From positions 2,170,001 through 2,234,000 of the forward strand of contig NZ_ATUP01000001.1 of the NCBI RefSeq assembly GCF_000420265.1: 64,000 nt of DNA, in the 5' to 3' direction. Position numbers and translations under genes: made by a program. The DNA is from Oceanicaulis alexandrii DSM 11625. Lineage in GTDB: Bacteria > Pseudomonadota > Alphaproteobacteria > Caulobacterales > Maricaulaceae. Within the stretch, counting starts at the first letter, position 1. Each line of letters opens with the position of its first letter. The notes under the pieces were generated by a model, which ran no database searches, had not been told where the DNA came from, and saw only the letters and a list, made by a program, of their open reading frames with translations. This document shows, in pieces, positions 18,477 to 27,988 of this stretch.

Positions 18477-21400
18477 ATGGTTCATAATCCTGAACATGAC
18501 CAACACACCGGCATCCTGGCCTGGTGGGCCAAGAATTCGGTGGCCGCCAACCTTCTGATGCTGATCGCGCTGATCGGCGGCGTCGTGGGGTATTTCTCCA
18601 TGCAACGGGAGAACAACCCCGGCGCCGTCTTCCCCGGTGCATCGATCTCGGTCGCCTGGCCGGGCGCGTCGCCCCAGGAGATTGAAGAACAGATCATCGT
18701 GCGCATTGAAGAAGCGCTGAGCGATCTGGACGGGGTGGACGAACTCTCCGCCGTCGCCCGTGAAGGCTCAGGCTCGGTCTATGTGTCCGGTCTGCCCAGC
18801 CAGGAAGCCTCGGCCTTTATTGACGAGATCAAGCTGCGCGTGGACTCCATCAACAACCTGCCGCGCGAATCCTATCGCCCGCAGGTCTCGCGCTGGCAGA
18901 ACTCCGACCAGATCGCCGGCTTCGCCTTGCATGGTGAGATTGACCGCCGTGATCTGCAACGGATCGCCCGTGAAATCCGCAACGAGATTTCCTCCACCAT
19001 CCCCGGCGCCTCTCTGGTCGAGATCATGGGCACGCTGGGCGAGGAAGTCGCGATTGAAGTGTCGGAAGAAGACATGCGCCGCTATGGCGTGGGCTTCGCC
19101 GAGATCGCCCAGGCTATCGCCAGCACCTCCATCAACACCTCGGCCGGCTCGGTCCGGACGGATCTGGGCGATGTGCGCATCGCCTCGCGAGAGCTGGCGG
19201 ACACCGCTTACGACTTTGAAAACATCATCGTGCGTCAGACGCCTGATGGCGGCGTGGTGCGCGTCGGCGATGTGGCGACCGTGATTGACGGTCTGGTGGA
19301 CGCCAATCTGAACGCCACCTTTGATGGCGAGCAGATGGTGATCATCGCGATCCGCTCCACCGGCAGCTCGGACATTATCGACGTGTCCAACGCCATGAAG
19401 GAGTATCTCGAGCGCAAGAACACCGAACTGCCCTCCACCGTTCAGCTGTCGGTGTGGTGGGACGGCGCCGACCAGTTCAATTCGCAATTGCAGGTGATCG
19501 GCTCGTCAGCCCTTTTGGGTCTGGTGCTGGTGCTGGGCATTCTGGTGCTCTTCCTGCGGCCCATCGTGGCCTTCTGGGTGACCATCGGTATCGCCACGGC
19601 CTTCGCCGGCGCCTTCCTGGTGCTGCCGATGATCGGTCTGACGCTGAACTTCCTGTCGCTGTTCGCCTTCCTGATCGTGATCGGGGTGGTGGTCGATGAC
19701 GCCATCATCGTGGGTGAGAACATTCACGCCCGTGTGGAACGGGGCGAACAGGGCCTGACGGCCGCGGTCGTGGGCACCCAGATGGTGGCCAAGCCTGTGG
19801 TGTTCGCCGTGATCACCACCATGATGGCGTTCGCGCCCTGGATGATGCTGTCGGGACCTGAGGTTCAGTTCACCCGTCAGATCTCGCTGGTGATCATTGC
19901 GGCCCTGGGCTTCTCGCTGATTGAATCGCTTTTGATCCTGCCGGCGCACCTGGCGCATATCAAACCGCAGCGCACGGACGGGTTCTTCGGGCCTTTCATC
20001 AAGTTCCAGGCGATGATCGCCGATAGCCTGCTCGGGTTCGCGCACGCCGTTTACGGGCCGATCCTGGCGACGGCGATCCGCTTGCGCTACGCCACCTTGA
20101 TGTTCTTCATCGGCGTGTTCGGCCTGGCCATCGCCCTGCAGGCGAACGGCTATGTGAAGTCCGCCTTCATGCCGGAAATCGAGAGCGATCTGATCCGGGT
20201 GAACATCCAGCTGGCCGAAGGCACGCCCTGGTCGCGCACCGACGAAATCCGGGCGCGTCTGGACGAGGCCGAGTTGGAAGTTCAGCAGGCGTATCGCGAG
20301 GAGTTTCCGGACGAAGACGACATGATCCGCTCGCGCTCCACCCTCGCCGTGGACGGCGCGGTGCGCGCCTGGATCAACATCGCCCCGCCGGAAAACCGTC
20401 CGGGGCGGATCCCGACAGCGGATGTGGCGCAGCGTCTGCGCGATGCGCTCGGCCCTGTGCCGGACGCGGAGGAAATCCGTTTCGAGGCGACGCTGAACGG
20501 CAATGGTCCGGCGATCCAGTTCGCCATCAACCATCCCGATCTCGACGTTCTGCGAGCGGCGGCGGCGGAGCTGCGCCAGCATCTGGCGACGTTCGAGACC
20601 ACCTATGACATCGTGGACAATCTGCAGTCCTCCGCGGACGAGCTGCGTCTGACGCTGCGTCCCGACGCCCGGGCTCTGGGCCTGACGCTGGCGGACGTGA
20701 CCCGCCAGGTCGGCCAGGCGTTCTACGGTTATGAAGTCCAGCGCTTGCCGCGTGACGGCGAGGATGTGCGGGTGATGGTTCGCTATCCCCGGGAGGCTCG
20801 CAACAGCCTGGATGCGGTGAACAATCTACGCATCCGCACCAGTGACGGCCGGGAAGTGCCGCTGGCGGCCGTGGTCGACGCCGAGTTTGCGCCGGGGATC
20901 AACCAGATCCGTCGTCGTGAGCGTCAGCGCACCGTGACGGTCAGCGCCGAGCTGACCGACAATGACGCGGCGGCCAGCATCCGCGAGGAATTGCAGGAAG
21001 AGTTCTTCCCGCAGTGGGAAGAGCGCTTTCCGGGCATCTCCACCGGCGCTATCGGCGAGGCGGAGGGCGAAGCCCAGTTCCTGGCCGAAGTCATCAAGTA
21101 TCAGCTGATGATGCTGGTGATGATGTATGTCCTGCTGGCGGTGGCGTTCCGGTCCTACGCCCAGCCCATCATGATCATGACCGCCATCCCCATGGCCTAT
21201 GCCGGGGCGGTGTTCGGCCACCTGATCCTGGGCGAGCCCTTCGCGCTGTTCTCCATGTTCGGCATCGGGGCGGCGGCCGGGATCGTGATCAACGACAACC
21301 TGGTGCTGGTGGACTTTGTGAACCGGCTGCGCGATCGCGGCGTGGGGGCCATGCAGGCCCTGGTGGATGCGGGCGTGCAACGCTTCCGGCCGATCCTGCT

Positions 21401-21698
21401 GACCACGGTCACCACCTTTATCGGCATCCTGCCGATGATCGCGGAACGCTCCACCGCGGCGCAGTTCCTCAAGCCCATGGTGATCTCGCTGGGCTTCGCG
21501 GTGATCTTCGCCCTGTTCCTGACCTTGCTGATGGTGCCGGCGCTCTATGCGATCGGCGCGGATATCGGCCGCTTCTTCAAGGGCATGTGGACCGGCGAGA
21601 AACAGCCCCGCGTCGGCGACAGCTATAGTGGTCATGACTCTGGCCTGGACGGCGTTGATGTGGGCCATCCTGAAGAGGGCGCGGCTCCGGCCGAATAA
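18477..21698 (+). CDS. RND efflux inner-membrane transporter (AcrB/MexB superfamily)
   Basis: A full-length proton-driven pump of 1,073 residues. It has one helix near residues 20-38, a first periplasmic porter loop, five helices to about residue 490, then helix 7, a second porter loop and the last five helices (about 880-1035). The proton-relay acidic pair is visible in VVVDDAIIVGEN, and the counterpart in the second half reads VINDNLVLVDF. The IVRIEEAL stretch after the first helix is typical of this superfamily. Substrate is not deducible. ATG at 18477 follows GAGGAG; the upstream in-frame TTG at 18462 is not used. A 22-base gap separates it from the adaptor, and a terminator follows, closing a three-gene operon. 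Confidence 0.94.
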   Translation: MVHNPEHDQHTGILAWWAKNSVAANLLMLIALIGGVVGYFSMQRENNPGAVFPGASISVAWPGASPQEIEEQIIVRIEEALSDLDGVDELSAVAREGSGSVYVSGLPSQEASAFIDEIKLRVDSINNLPRESYRPQVSRWQNSDQIAGFALHGEIDRRDLQRIAREIRNEISSTIPGASLVEIMGTLGEEVAIEVSEEDMRRYGVGFAEIAQAIASTSINTSAGSVRTDLGDVRIASRELADTAYDFENIIVRQTPDGGVVRVGDVATVIDGLVDANLNATFDGEQMVIIAIRSTGSSDIIDVSNAMKEYLERKNTELPSTVQLSVWWDGADQFNSQLQVIGSSALLGLVLVLGILVLFLRPIVAFWVTIGIATAFAGAFLVLPMIGLTLNFLSLFAFLIVIGVVVDDAIIVGENIHARVERGEQGLTAAVVGTQMVAKPVVFAVITTMMAFAPWMMLSGPEVQFTRQISLVIIAALGFSLIESLLILPAHLAHIKPQRTDGFFGPFIKFQAMIADSLLGFAHAVYGPILATAIRLRYATLMFFIGVFGLAIALQANGYVKSAFMPEIESDLIRVNIQLAEGTPWSRTDEIRARLDEAELEVQQAYREEFPDEDDMIRSRSTLAVDGAVRAWINIAPPENRPGRIPTADVAQRLRDALGPVPDAEEIRFEATLNGNGPAIQFAINHPDLDVLRAAAAELRQHLATFETTYDIVDNLQSSADELRLTLRPDARALGLTLADVTRQVGQAFYGYEVQRLPRDGEDVRVMVRYPREARNSLDAVNNLRIRTSDGREVPLAAVVDAEFAPGINQIRRRERQRTVTVSAELTDNDAAASIREELQEEFFPQWEERFPGISTGAIGEAEGEAQFLAEVIKYQLMMLVMMYVLLAVAFRSYAQPIMIMTAIPMAYAGAVFGHLILGEPFALFSMFGIGAAAGIVINDNLVLVDFVNRLRDRGVGAMQALVDAGVQRFRPILLTTVTTFIGILPMIAERSTAAQFLKPMVISLGFAVIFALFLTLLMVPALYAIGADIGRFFKGMWTGEKQPRVGDSYSGHDSGLDGVDVGHPEEGAAPAE

Positions 21699-21709
21699 AC
21701 CCTCCGGAT

Positions 21710-21754
21710 TGTCGCGCGGAGTGCTGCCTCACAGGCTCCGCGCGACAGCTTTTA
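21710..21754 (+). terminator. Rho-independent terminator of the RND efflux operon
   Basis: A perfect 12-bp stem (21710-21721 with 21736-21747), a 14-base loop and then GCTTTTA. It starts 12 bases after the pump stop codon. Confidence 0.75.
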
Positions 21755-21807
21755 CCTTTGACGCCGATCTTTTTGAGGCGCCTGCAATAAAAATCTCAAA
21801 GGGGAAA

Positions 21808-23841
21808 ATGATGAAACATCTTATGACCGGCGCCGCGTTCATCGCGCTCGCCGTCGCCGCGCCCGCCTTCGCCATTCAGGACCCGGTTCTGGGCGATTTC
21901 GGCTTTGACGCCACCGGCATGAACGCCGCGCTCGACCCGGGCGACGACTTCTTCCAGTACGCCAACCAGGCTTGGCTTGAGCGTACGGAAATTCCGTCCG
22001 ACCGCTCCAATTACGGCATGTTCACCAAGCTCGCCATCGAAGCGGACGAGCATGTGCGCGAAATTGTCGACGAAGCCGCCGCCACAGACGCCGCACCGGG
22101 CTCCAACGCCCAGCTGGTGGGGGATCTGTTCAAGTCCTGGATGGATGCCGACACGATCAATGCGCGCGGCCTGGCGCCGGCGCAGCCCTATCTCGACGAG
22201 ATCAACGCCTCCAATAGCTGGGAGGATGTGGCGCGTCTGTTCGCCAGCGTGCATTACGCCTCTCCCTGGGGCGTGGGCGTGATCCCCGACCCTGCCGACA
22301 CCAGCCGCTACACCCTCTATATGGGGCAGGGCGGTCTGGGGCTGCCCGATCGCGATTACTATCTGGAAGACGATGAGTCCTCCGCCCGCTATCGCGAGGC
22401 TTATCTCGCCTATATCGAACGCATTTTCGATCTGGCCGGCATTGACGGCGGCGTCGACAAGGCCCAGGCGATCATGGCGCTGGAAACGGCGCTGGCCGAG
22501 GTTCACTGGACCCAGGAGCGCACCCGCGAGATCACCGAGATCTACAATGTGCTGAGCCTGGATGAAGTGGAGGCGCTCGCGCCGCCATTTGATTTCCGCG
22601 CCAATCTCGAGCGTTTCGGCCTGGGCGGCCAGGAAAGCTTCATGGTCGCCACGCCGAGCGCCATCGCGGACGCCGGTGAGATTTTCTCCGAAACGGATCT
22701 GGACACGCTGAAGGCCTATATGACCTTCCACTTCCTGTCTGACCGGGCCAGCTGGCTGGGCGATGACTTTGATCAGGCCAGTTTCGAGTTCTTCTCGCGC
22801 ACCCTCAATGGCGTCGAAGAACAGCGCGACCGCGACAAGCGCGGCGTGGATCTGATCGGTGGGGCGCTGGGCCATGCCGTGGGCCAGATCTATGTGGACC
22901 GGCACTTCCCGCCGGAATCCAAAACCCAGATGGACGAGCTGGTGCTGGGCCTGCGCGACGCGTTCCGCATTCGCCTTGAAAACCTCAGCTGGATGGATGA
23001 CGAGACCCGCGAGCAGGCGCTGGAGAAACTCTCCACCTTTGAATCGCGCGTGGGCTATCCGGAAGTCTGGGACACTTATGACGGTCTCGAGATTTCAGCG
23101 GACGACTATTTCGGCAACCGGATCCGCATGGCCGAACTCGCCTGGGCGGAACAGCTGGAAGATCTCGCCGGTCCCGTGGATCGTCGCGAATGGAGCTGGC
23201 CGCCGCAAATCGTCAACGCCAGCTATAATCCGCTTTTGAACCAGATCACCTTCCCCGCCGGCATCCTGCAGGCGCCGTTCTTTGACCCGAACGCCGATAT
23301 GGCGGTCAATTTCGGCGGCATCGGCGCGGTGATCGGGCACGAAATCGGCCATGGCTTTGATGATCAGGGTCGCCGCTTTGACGCCCAGGGCCGCATCCGC
23401 GACTGGTGGACGGCGGAGACCAATGAGCGCTTTGTCGAACGCTCGGACGCTCTGGTCGCCCAGTATGACCAGTTCGAACCGCTCGAAGGCCACACCGTCA
23501 ATGGCCGTTTCACCCTGGGTGAAAACATTGGCGATCTGGGCGGGATGGAAATGGCGTACTCCGCCTGGCGCGCCTATGTGGACGAGCATTATGACGGTGA
23601 AGCGCCGGTCATTGACGGCTTCACCGGCGATCAGCGCTTCTTCCTCGGCTGGGCTCAGGTCTGGCGTCGCCTGTATCGCGAGGACAATCTGATCAGCCGT
23701 CTGCGGACCGACCCCCACAGCCCGTCCGAGTATCGGGTGAACGGCGTGGTGCGCAATATCGACGCCTGGTATGCCGCGTTCGACGTGGATGAGAGCGATG
23801 AGCTCTATCTGCCGCCCGAACAACGTGTTTCGATCTGGTAG
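21808..23841 (+). CDS. Exported M13 family metallopeptidase (neprilysin/PepO-like), copy 1
   Basis: A 677-residue zinc endopeptidase. The N-terminus is a Sec signal cut after APAFA, so the enzyme is periplasmic or secreted. The M13 N-terminal helical domain (about residues 40-440) is followed by the catalytic domain with H511-E512-x-x-H515 in GHEIGHGFDD and the third zinc ligand E572 in GENIGDLGG. The N-A-Y-equivalent NASYNPLLNQ substrate-binding element lies upstream, as expected. Family members cleave small peptides. The reading frame is open for 87 codons further upstream, but AAGGGG lies just before ATG-ATG at 21808/21811 and a signal peptide begins there. A close paralogue follows in tandem after a terminator. 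Confidence 0.94.
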   Translation: MMKHLMTGAAFIALAVAAPAFAIQDPVLGDFGFDATGMNAALDPGDDFFQYANQAWLERTEIPSDRSNYGMFTKLAIEADEHVREIVDEAAATDAAPGSNAQLVGDLFKSWMDADTINARGLAPAQPYLDEINASNSWEDVARLFASVHYASPWGVGVIPDPADTSRYTLYMGQGGLGLPDRDYYLEDDESSARYREAYLAYIERIFDLAGIDGGVDKAQAIMALETALAEVHWTQERTREITEIYNVLSLDEVEALAPPFDFRANLERFGLGGQESFMVATPSAIADAGEIFSETDLDTLKAYMTFHFLSDRASWLGDDFDQASFEFFSRTLNGVEEQRDRDKRGVDLIGGALGHAVGQIYVDRHFPPESKTQMDELVLGLRDAFRIRLENLSWMDDETREQALEKLSTFESRVGYPEVWDTYDGLEISADDYFGNRIRMAELAWAEQLEDLAGPVDRREWSWPPQIVNASYNPLLNQITFPAGILQAPFFDPNADMAVNFGGIGAVIGHEIGHGFDDQGRRFDAQGRIRDWWTAETNERFVERSDALVAQYDQFEPLEGHTVNGRFTLGENIGDLGGMEMAYSAWRAYVDEHYDGEAPVIDGFTGDQRFFLGWAQVWRRLYREDNLISRLRTDPHSPSEYRVNGVVRNIDAWYAAFDVDESDELYLPPEQRVSIW

Positions 23842-23866
23842 ACCAGCCTCTGATCGGAACCGTTGA

Positions 23867-23895
23867 AGCCCGGCGCCTCGGCGCCGGGCTTTTTC
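23867..23895 (+). terminator. Rho-independent terminator after M13 peptidase copy 1
   Basis: A perfect 10-bp stem (23867-23876 with 23881-23890) closing a CTCG tetraloop is followed by TTTTT, 25 bases after the stop codon. Confidence 0.9.
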
Positions 23896-23967
23896 ATGGG
23901 GTTAGCCCAGACTTTCAGCAATTTCACTTGCTATCCATCTTGGCGAACGTGAGGGTGCGGCACAATT

Positions 23968-24000
23968 ATGACATCACCCGGCGCGCCGGGCAGACGTCAT
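23968..24000. promoter_or_regulatory. 14-bp GC palindrome with flanking dyad before M13 copy 2
   Basis: A perfect 14-base palindrome, CCCGGCGCGCCGGG (23977-23990), is framed by ATGAC (23968-23972) and GTCAT (23996-24000). No T run follows, so it is not an obvious terminator; it could be an operator or a leader hairpin. It begins about 50 bases before the next start codon. Confidence 0.4.
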
Positions 24001-24025
24001 CTGTGACGATCAAGGGGAAAATCAT

Positions 24026-26107
24026 ATGAAACAAATGCTGCTGTCATGCTCGGCGCTCGCCGTGCTCAGCCTTGCGGCGTGCGGCCCGGCCGACGCGCCT
24101 GCTGACTCAAACTCTGGCGCGCAAGTCGCCGCCACCGAAACCGCCGCCGCGCCGGTCTATGGCACCTTCGGTTTTGACGTGGACGGCATGGACTCCAGCG
24201 TTCACGCCGGTGATGACTTCAACCAGTTCGCCAACGGGACCTGGCTGACGGAAACCGAGATTCCGGGCGAGTTTTCTCGCTACGGCACCTTCTCGATCCT
24301 GGCGCTGGAAGCGGAGGAACAGGTTCAGGCGATCATTGACGACGCCGCCGCTGAAGGCGGTGAAGCCGGCTCCAACAGCCAGCTGGTGGGCGATCTGTAC
24401 GCCTCCTGGATGAACGCCGACGCCATCGAAGCGGCGGGCGTCGCCCCGCTTCAGCCGTATCTGGCTGAAATCGACGCGGTCGAGACGCTGGACGATGCAG
24501 CGGCCCTGTTCAACTCGATCCACCATCAGTCGCCTTACGGCTTCGCGGTCTGGGCGGATCCGTCCGATCCCACGGTCAACGCGCTGCGCCTGTTCCAGGG
24601 CGGTCTGGGCCTTGGCAATCGCGACTACTATCTCGAAGACACCGAGCGCTTCCAGGAATATCGCGACGGCTATCGCAACTACATCATCCGCCTGCATGAG
24701 CTGGCGGGCCTTGAGAACGGCGAAGCCAACGCCGACGCCATCCTGGCGCTGGAAACCCGCATCGCCGAGGCGCATTGGACCCGCGAAGACAGCCGCGACG
24801 TGACGCAGACCTATAACGTCATGACCATGGACGAGCTGGATGCGCTGGCGCCGTCCTTCAACTTCGTCGAAGGCGCTCAGGCGCTGGGTCTGGACGTTGA
24901 AAACCTGATCGTGGTGCAGCCCACCGCCATCGAGCAGACCTCCGCGATCTTCGCCGAGACCGACATCGACACCATCAAGGCGTGGATGACCTTCCACTTC
25001 ATCTCCGACCGCGCCTCCTGGCTGCCGGCCGAATTTGATCAGGCGAGCTTTGAGTTCTTCGGCCAGACCCTGCGCGGTCAGACCGAACAGCGTCCGCGCG
25101 ACCGCCGGGGCGTGAATCTGGTGGGCGGCGCCCTAGGCCACGCCGTGGGCCAGATCTATGTGCAGCGTCACTTCCCGCCGAGTTCGAAAACCCAGATGGA
25201 AGACCTGGTCAACCGTCTGACCACCGCCTTCCGCGGCCGCCTCGAGCAGCTGGAATGGATGGATGACGAGACGCGCGAACAGGCGCTGACCAAGCTGTCC
25301 ACCTTCGAACCGCGCATCGGCTATCCGGAAATCTGGGACACCTATGAGGGCCTTGAGATTTCCGCCGATGACTATTTCGGCAACCGGGTGAGCATGGCCG
25401 AACGCGGCTGGGCCGAACAGCTGGAAGACCTGGCCAATCCGGTCGACCCGCGCGAATGGGGCTGGCCGCCGCAGATCGTCAACGCCAGCTACAATCCACT
25501 GCAAAACCAGATCACCTTCCCCGCCGGCATCCTGCAGGCGCCGTTCTTTGACCCGAACGCTGACCCGGCGCTGAACTTTGGCGGCATTGGCGGCGTGATC
25601 GGTCACGAGATCGGCCACGGCTTTGACGATAACGGCCGCCGGTACGACTCTGAAGGTCGTCTGCGCGACTGGTGGACGGAAGAAACCAACAGCCGCTTTG
25701 AAGAGCGCTCCTCCGTGCTCGCCGAGCAGTATGACGGCTTCTGTCCGATCGACGACATGTGCGTCTCCGGCCGGTTGAGCATGGGCGAAAACATCGGCGA
25801 TCTGGGCGGCCTGCAAATGGCCTACACCGCCTGGCGTGACTATGTGGACGAAGTCTATGGCGGCGAAGCGCCGGTGATCGACGGTCTGACCGGCGATCAG
25901 CGTTTCTTCTTGGGCTGGGCGCAAGTCTGGCGCAACCTGTACACCGACGACGCCCTGCGCGCTCAGCTGGTGCAAGGACCTCATAGCCCGCCGCAATACC
26001 GCATCAATGGCGTCGTTCGGAACCTGGACGCCTGGTACGAAGCGTTCGGCGTCACCGAAGAGCATGAGCTTTATCTGCCGCCAGAACAGCGCGTGCGCAT
26101 CTGGTAA
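24026..26107 (+). CDS. M13 family metallopeptidase lipoprotein, copy 2
   Basis: A 693-residue paralogue of the preceding gene, similar along its whole length. It begins with a lipoprotein signal (SLAAC, lipid-bearing cysteine about residue 19), so this copy is membrane-anchored while copy 1 is free. The zinc site H527-E-x-x-H531 in GHEIGHGFDD and the GENIGDLGG glutamate are intact. Just before the latter, copy 2 carries a cysteine pair (C573 and C579) where copy 1 has none, probably a local disulfide. The codon pattern and GC content match the neighbours, so tandem duplication within the lineage is more likely than transfer. AAGGGG precedes the ATG, and a terminator separates it from both neighbours. 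Confidence 0.94.
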   Translation: MKQMLLSCSALAVLSLAACGPADAPADSNSGAQVAATETAAAPVYGTFGFDVDGMDSSVHAGDDFNQFANGTWLTETEIPGEFSRYGTFSILALEAEEQVQAIIDDAAAEGGEAGSNSQLVGDLYASWMNADAIEAAGVAPLQPYLAEIDAVETLDDAAALFNSIHHQSPYGFAVWADPSDPTVNALRLFQGGLGLGNRDYYLEDTERFQEYRDGYRNYIIRLHELAGLENGEANADAILALETRIAEAHWTREDSRDVTQTYNVMTMDELDALAPSFNFVEGAQALGLDVENLIVVQPTAIEQTSAIFAETDIDTIKAWMTFHFISDRASWLPAEFDQASFEFFGQTLRGQTEQRPRDRRGVNLVGGALGHAVGQIYVQRHFPPSSKTQMEDLVNRLTTAFRGRLEQLEWMDDETREQALTKLSTFEPRIGYPEIWDTYEGLEISADDYFGNRVSMAERGWAEQLEDLANPVDPREWGWPPQIVNASYNPLQNQITFPAGILQAPFFDPNADPALNFGGIGGVIGHEIGHGFDDNGRRYDSEGRLRDWWTEETNSRFEERSSVLAEQYDGFCPIDDMCVSGRLSMGENIGDLGGLQMAYTAWRDYVDEVYGGEAPVIDGLTGDQRFFLGWAQVWRNLYTDDALRAQLVQGPHSPPQYRINGVVRNLDAWYEAFGVTEEHELYLPPEQRVRIW

Positions 26108-26136
26108 GCGCACTTCGTGCATCATTATGACTGACG

Positions 26137-26169
26137 ACCCCGGGTGGCTCGCCGCCCGGGGTTATTTTT
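26137..26169 (+). terminator. Rho-independent terminator after M13 peptidase copy 2
   Basis: An 11-bp stem with one G-T pair (26137-26147 with 26152-26162) and a 4-base loop is followed by ATTTTTT. Confidence 0.88.
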
Positions 26170-26224
26170 TGCCCCGCAACAGGGTGGGGCGCCGGGACCA
26201 GGCCTTGAAAGAAGGAAGAGACGA

Positions 26225-27913
26225 ATGCCAAGCATGTTACGCGCCGGACTATCCGCCGTCGCCTTGATGGGCGCGGGCTTCAACGCAGGTTTTGCTCAAT
26301 CCGATCCCGCGCCGGATTGGGCCGACCAGGCCGACGCCCTGATTGAGGCCCACTGGACGGCGCAAACGCCGGGCGTTTCGGTTCTGGTGCGCCAGAATGG
26401 CGATGTCGTTTACGCGCGCGGGGCCGGGCTGGCGAATCTGGAAACGGGGGACGCTGTGACGCCTGACACCGTCTTCCGCCTCGCCTCCATCACCAAACAA
26501 TTCACCGCCGCCGTGATCTTGCAGCTCGTGGACGAGGGCGCACTCTCCCTCGACGACACCATCGGTGACCTGTTTGAGGGCTTTGATGCGCCGGGCGCCA
26601 GCGCAACCGTGCGCCAGCTTCTCAACCACACCTCCGGTATTCAGTCCTATACGAGCATTCCGGGCTGGATGGTCGAGGCCAACACCAACAGGGCGTATAC
26701 GACCGAGGCGCTGATCGCCGAGTTTTCAGAGCTTCCTGCGCCCAACGCTCCGGGCGAGACCTATGCCTATAACAATTCAGGCTATGTTCTTCTCGGCGCC
26801 ATCATCGAGATGAAGACCGGGATGGCCTGGCACGAGGCTGTCGAGGCGCGCATCGCTGAACCGCTCGGTCTTGAGACGCTGCGTTATGGCGGGGACAGCG
26901 CGTCCATGGCGAACATGGCGTCTGGCTACACCCTCAACGATGACGGTGAGATTGAAGCGTCCACACCCATTCACATGAGCGTGCCCCACGCTGCCGGGGC
27001 GCTGATCGCAAACACCCAGGACCTGGCGCTCTGGCTTGAAGCGCTTAATGGCGGCGAGATCGTTTCGCCGGAGCTCTATCAGCAAATGACGGCGCCGACC
27101 CAGATGGCGGACGGGACGGAGATTCCCTATGGCTTCGGCCTGTCTGTGGACGATGTGCGCGGGCATCCCGCGATCGGCCATAGCGGCGGGATCTTCGGCT
27201 TCAACACTGACAGCGTCTATGTGCCGGACGACAATCTGTACGTCACCGTGCTGGCCAATTCAGACCAACCGCCGCTTGATGCGGGCGTCTTGATGCGGCG
27301 CATCGCCAGTTATGCGCTGAACGATCCCTATCCGCTGTTTGAAGCGGTCGAGACCGATCTGACGAGCCTGGAAGATCTGTACGGGGTCTATGCGATTGAA
27401 GGCACGGACGACACGCGTCAGTTCTTCGCTCGTGACGGCCAGCTGTACACGCTGCGCTCTGGTGGCAGCGCCAGCGAGGTCTTTCCGGCGGGCGACAATC
27501 GGTTCTTTTACGGCCCCAACAGCCTGACCTGGTTTGAGATCGTGTCCTCATCCGATGGGACGTCTCAGATGAATATGTACCAGCAAGGCGCCAGCGAGGC
27601 GGAACCCGCGCTCTGGTCCGGCCCCGTGCCAGAACAACCTGACGTCATCGAACTGCCCGCCAGCACGCTTGAAGCCTATGTGGGCGCATATGCGCTGGGC
27701 GCTGCGGTGCTTGAGATCCGGTTCACCGAGACCGGCGTTCTGGAAGCCCAGCTCACAGGCCAGGACCCCATCGCCATCAACGCCATCAGCGACGTTGAGT
27801 TTCTGGTGTCCGGCGTGGATGCGCGCCTTGTCTTCTCTTCAGGCGATCCGGCTCCGTCTGTCACGCTGCAACAGAGCGGTCAGGAAATCCTGGCGGAGCG
27901 CGTCACCGAGTAA
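26225..27913 (+). CDS. Exported serine hydrolase, beta-lactamase/PBP4* family
   Basis: A 562-residue protein with an N-terminal signal peptide (about residues 1-25, cut near GFAQS). The class C beta-lactamase-like domain (about 30-370) has the nucleophile S88 and K91 in SITK, Y182-x-N184 in the YNNSGY context, and H-S-G (in IGHSGGIFG) in place of K-T-G. That is the pattern of esterases, D-aminopeptidases and PBP4*-like proteins rather than true beta-lactamases. The C-terminal 190 residues form a beta-rich lipocalin-like accessory region found in several of these proteins. AAGGAAG precedes the ATG. It follows two exported metallopeptidases, which suggests a shared role in peptide degradation, though each gene has its own terminator. 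Confidence 0.9.
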   Translation: MPSMLRAGLSAVALMGAGFNAGFAQSDPAPDWADQADALIEAHWTAQTPGVSVLVRQNGDVVYARGAGLANLETGDAVTPDTVFRLASITKQFTAAVILQLVDEGALSLDDTIGDLFEGFDAPGASATVRQLLNHTSGIQSYTSIPGWMVEANTNRAYTTEALIAEFSELPAPNAPGETYAYNNSGYVLLGAIIEMKTGMAWHEAVEARIAEPLGLETLRYGGDSASMANMASGYTLNDDGEIEASTPIHMSVPHAAGALIANTQDLALWLEALNGGEIVSPELYQQMTAPTQMADGTEIPYGFGLSVDDVRGHPAIGHSGGIFGFNTDSVYVPDDNLYVTVLANSDQPPLDAGVLMRRIASYALNDPYPLFEAVETDLTSLEDLYGVYAIEGTDDTRQFFARDGQLYTLRSGGSASEVFPAGDNRFFYGPNSLTWFEIVSSSDGTSQMNMYQQGASEAEPALWSGPVPEQPDVIELPASTLEAYVGAYALGAAVLEIRFTETGVLEAQLTGQDPIAINAISDVEFLVSGVDARLVFSSGDPAPSVTLQQSGQEILAERVTE

Positions 27914-27941
27914 GCGTTCGACGCCACTGAAACTGGATCAG

Positions 27942-27970
27942 CCCCGGGCGCGCCGCGTCCGGGGTTTTTC
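27942..27970 (+). terminator. Rho-independent terminator after the serine hydrolase gene
   Basis: A stem of 10 pairs including one G-T (27942-27951 with 27955-27964) and a 3-base loop is followed by TTTTT. It lies between converging genes. Confidence 0.82.
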
Positions 27971-27988
27971 TTAAGCGCATGGGACGCG

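Noticed and set aside
26225-27913. True class C beta-lactamase
   Set aside because: The third motif is H-S-G rather than K-T-G and the protein has an extra C-terminal domain, so a generic serine hydrolase is the safer call.
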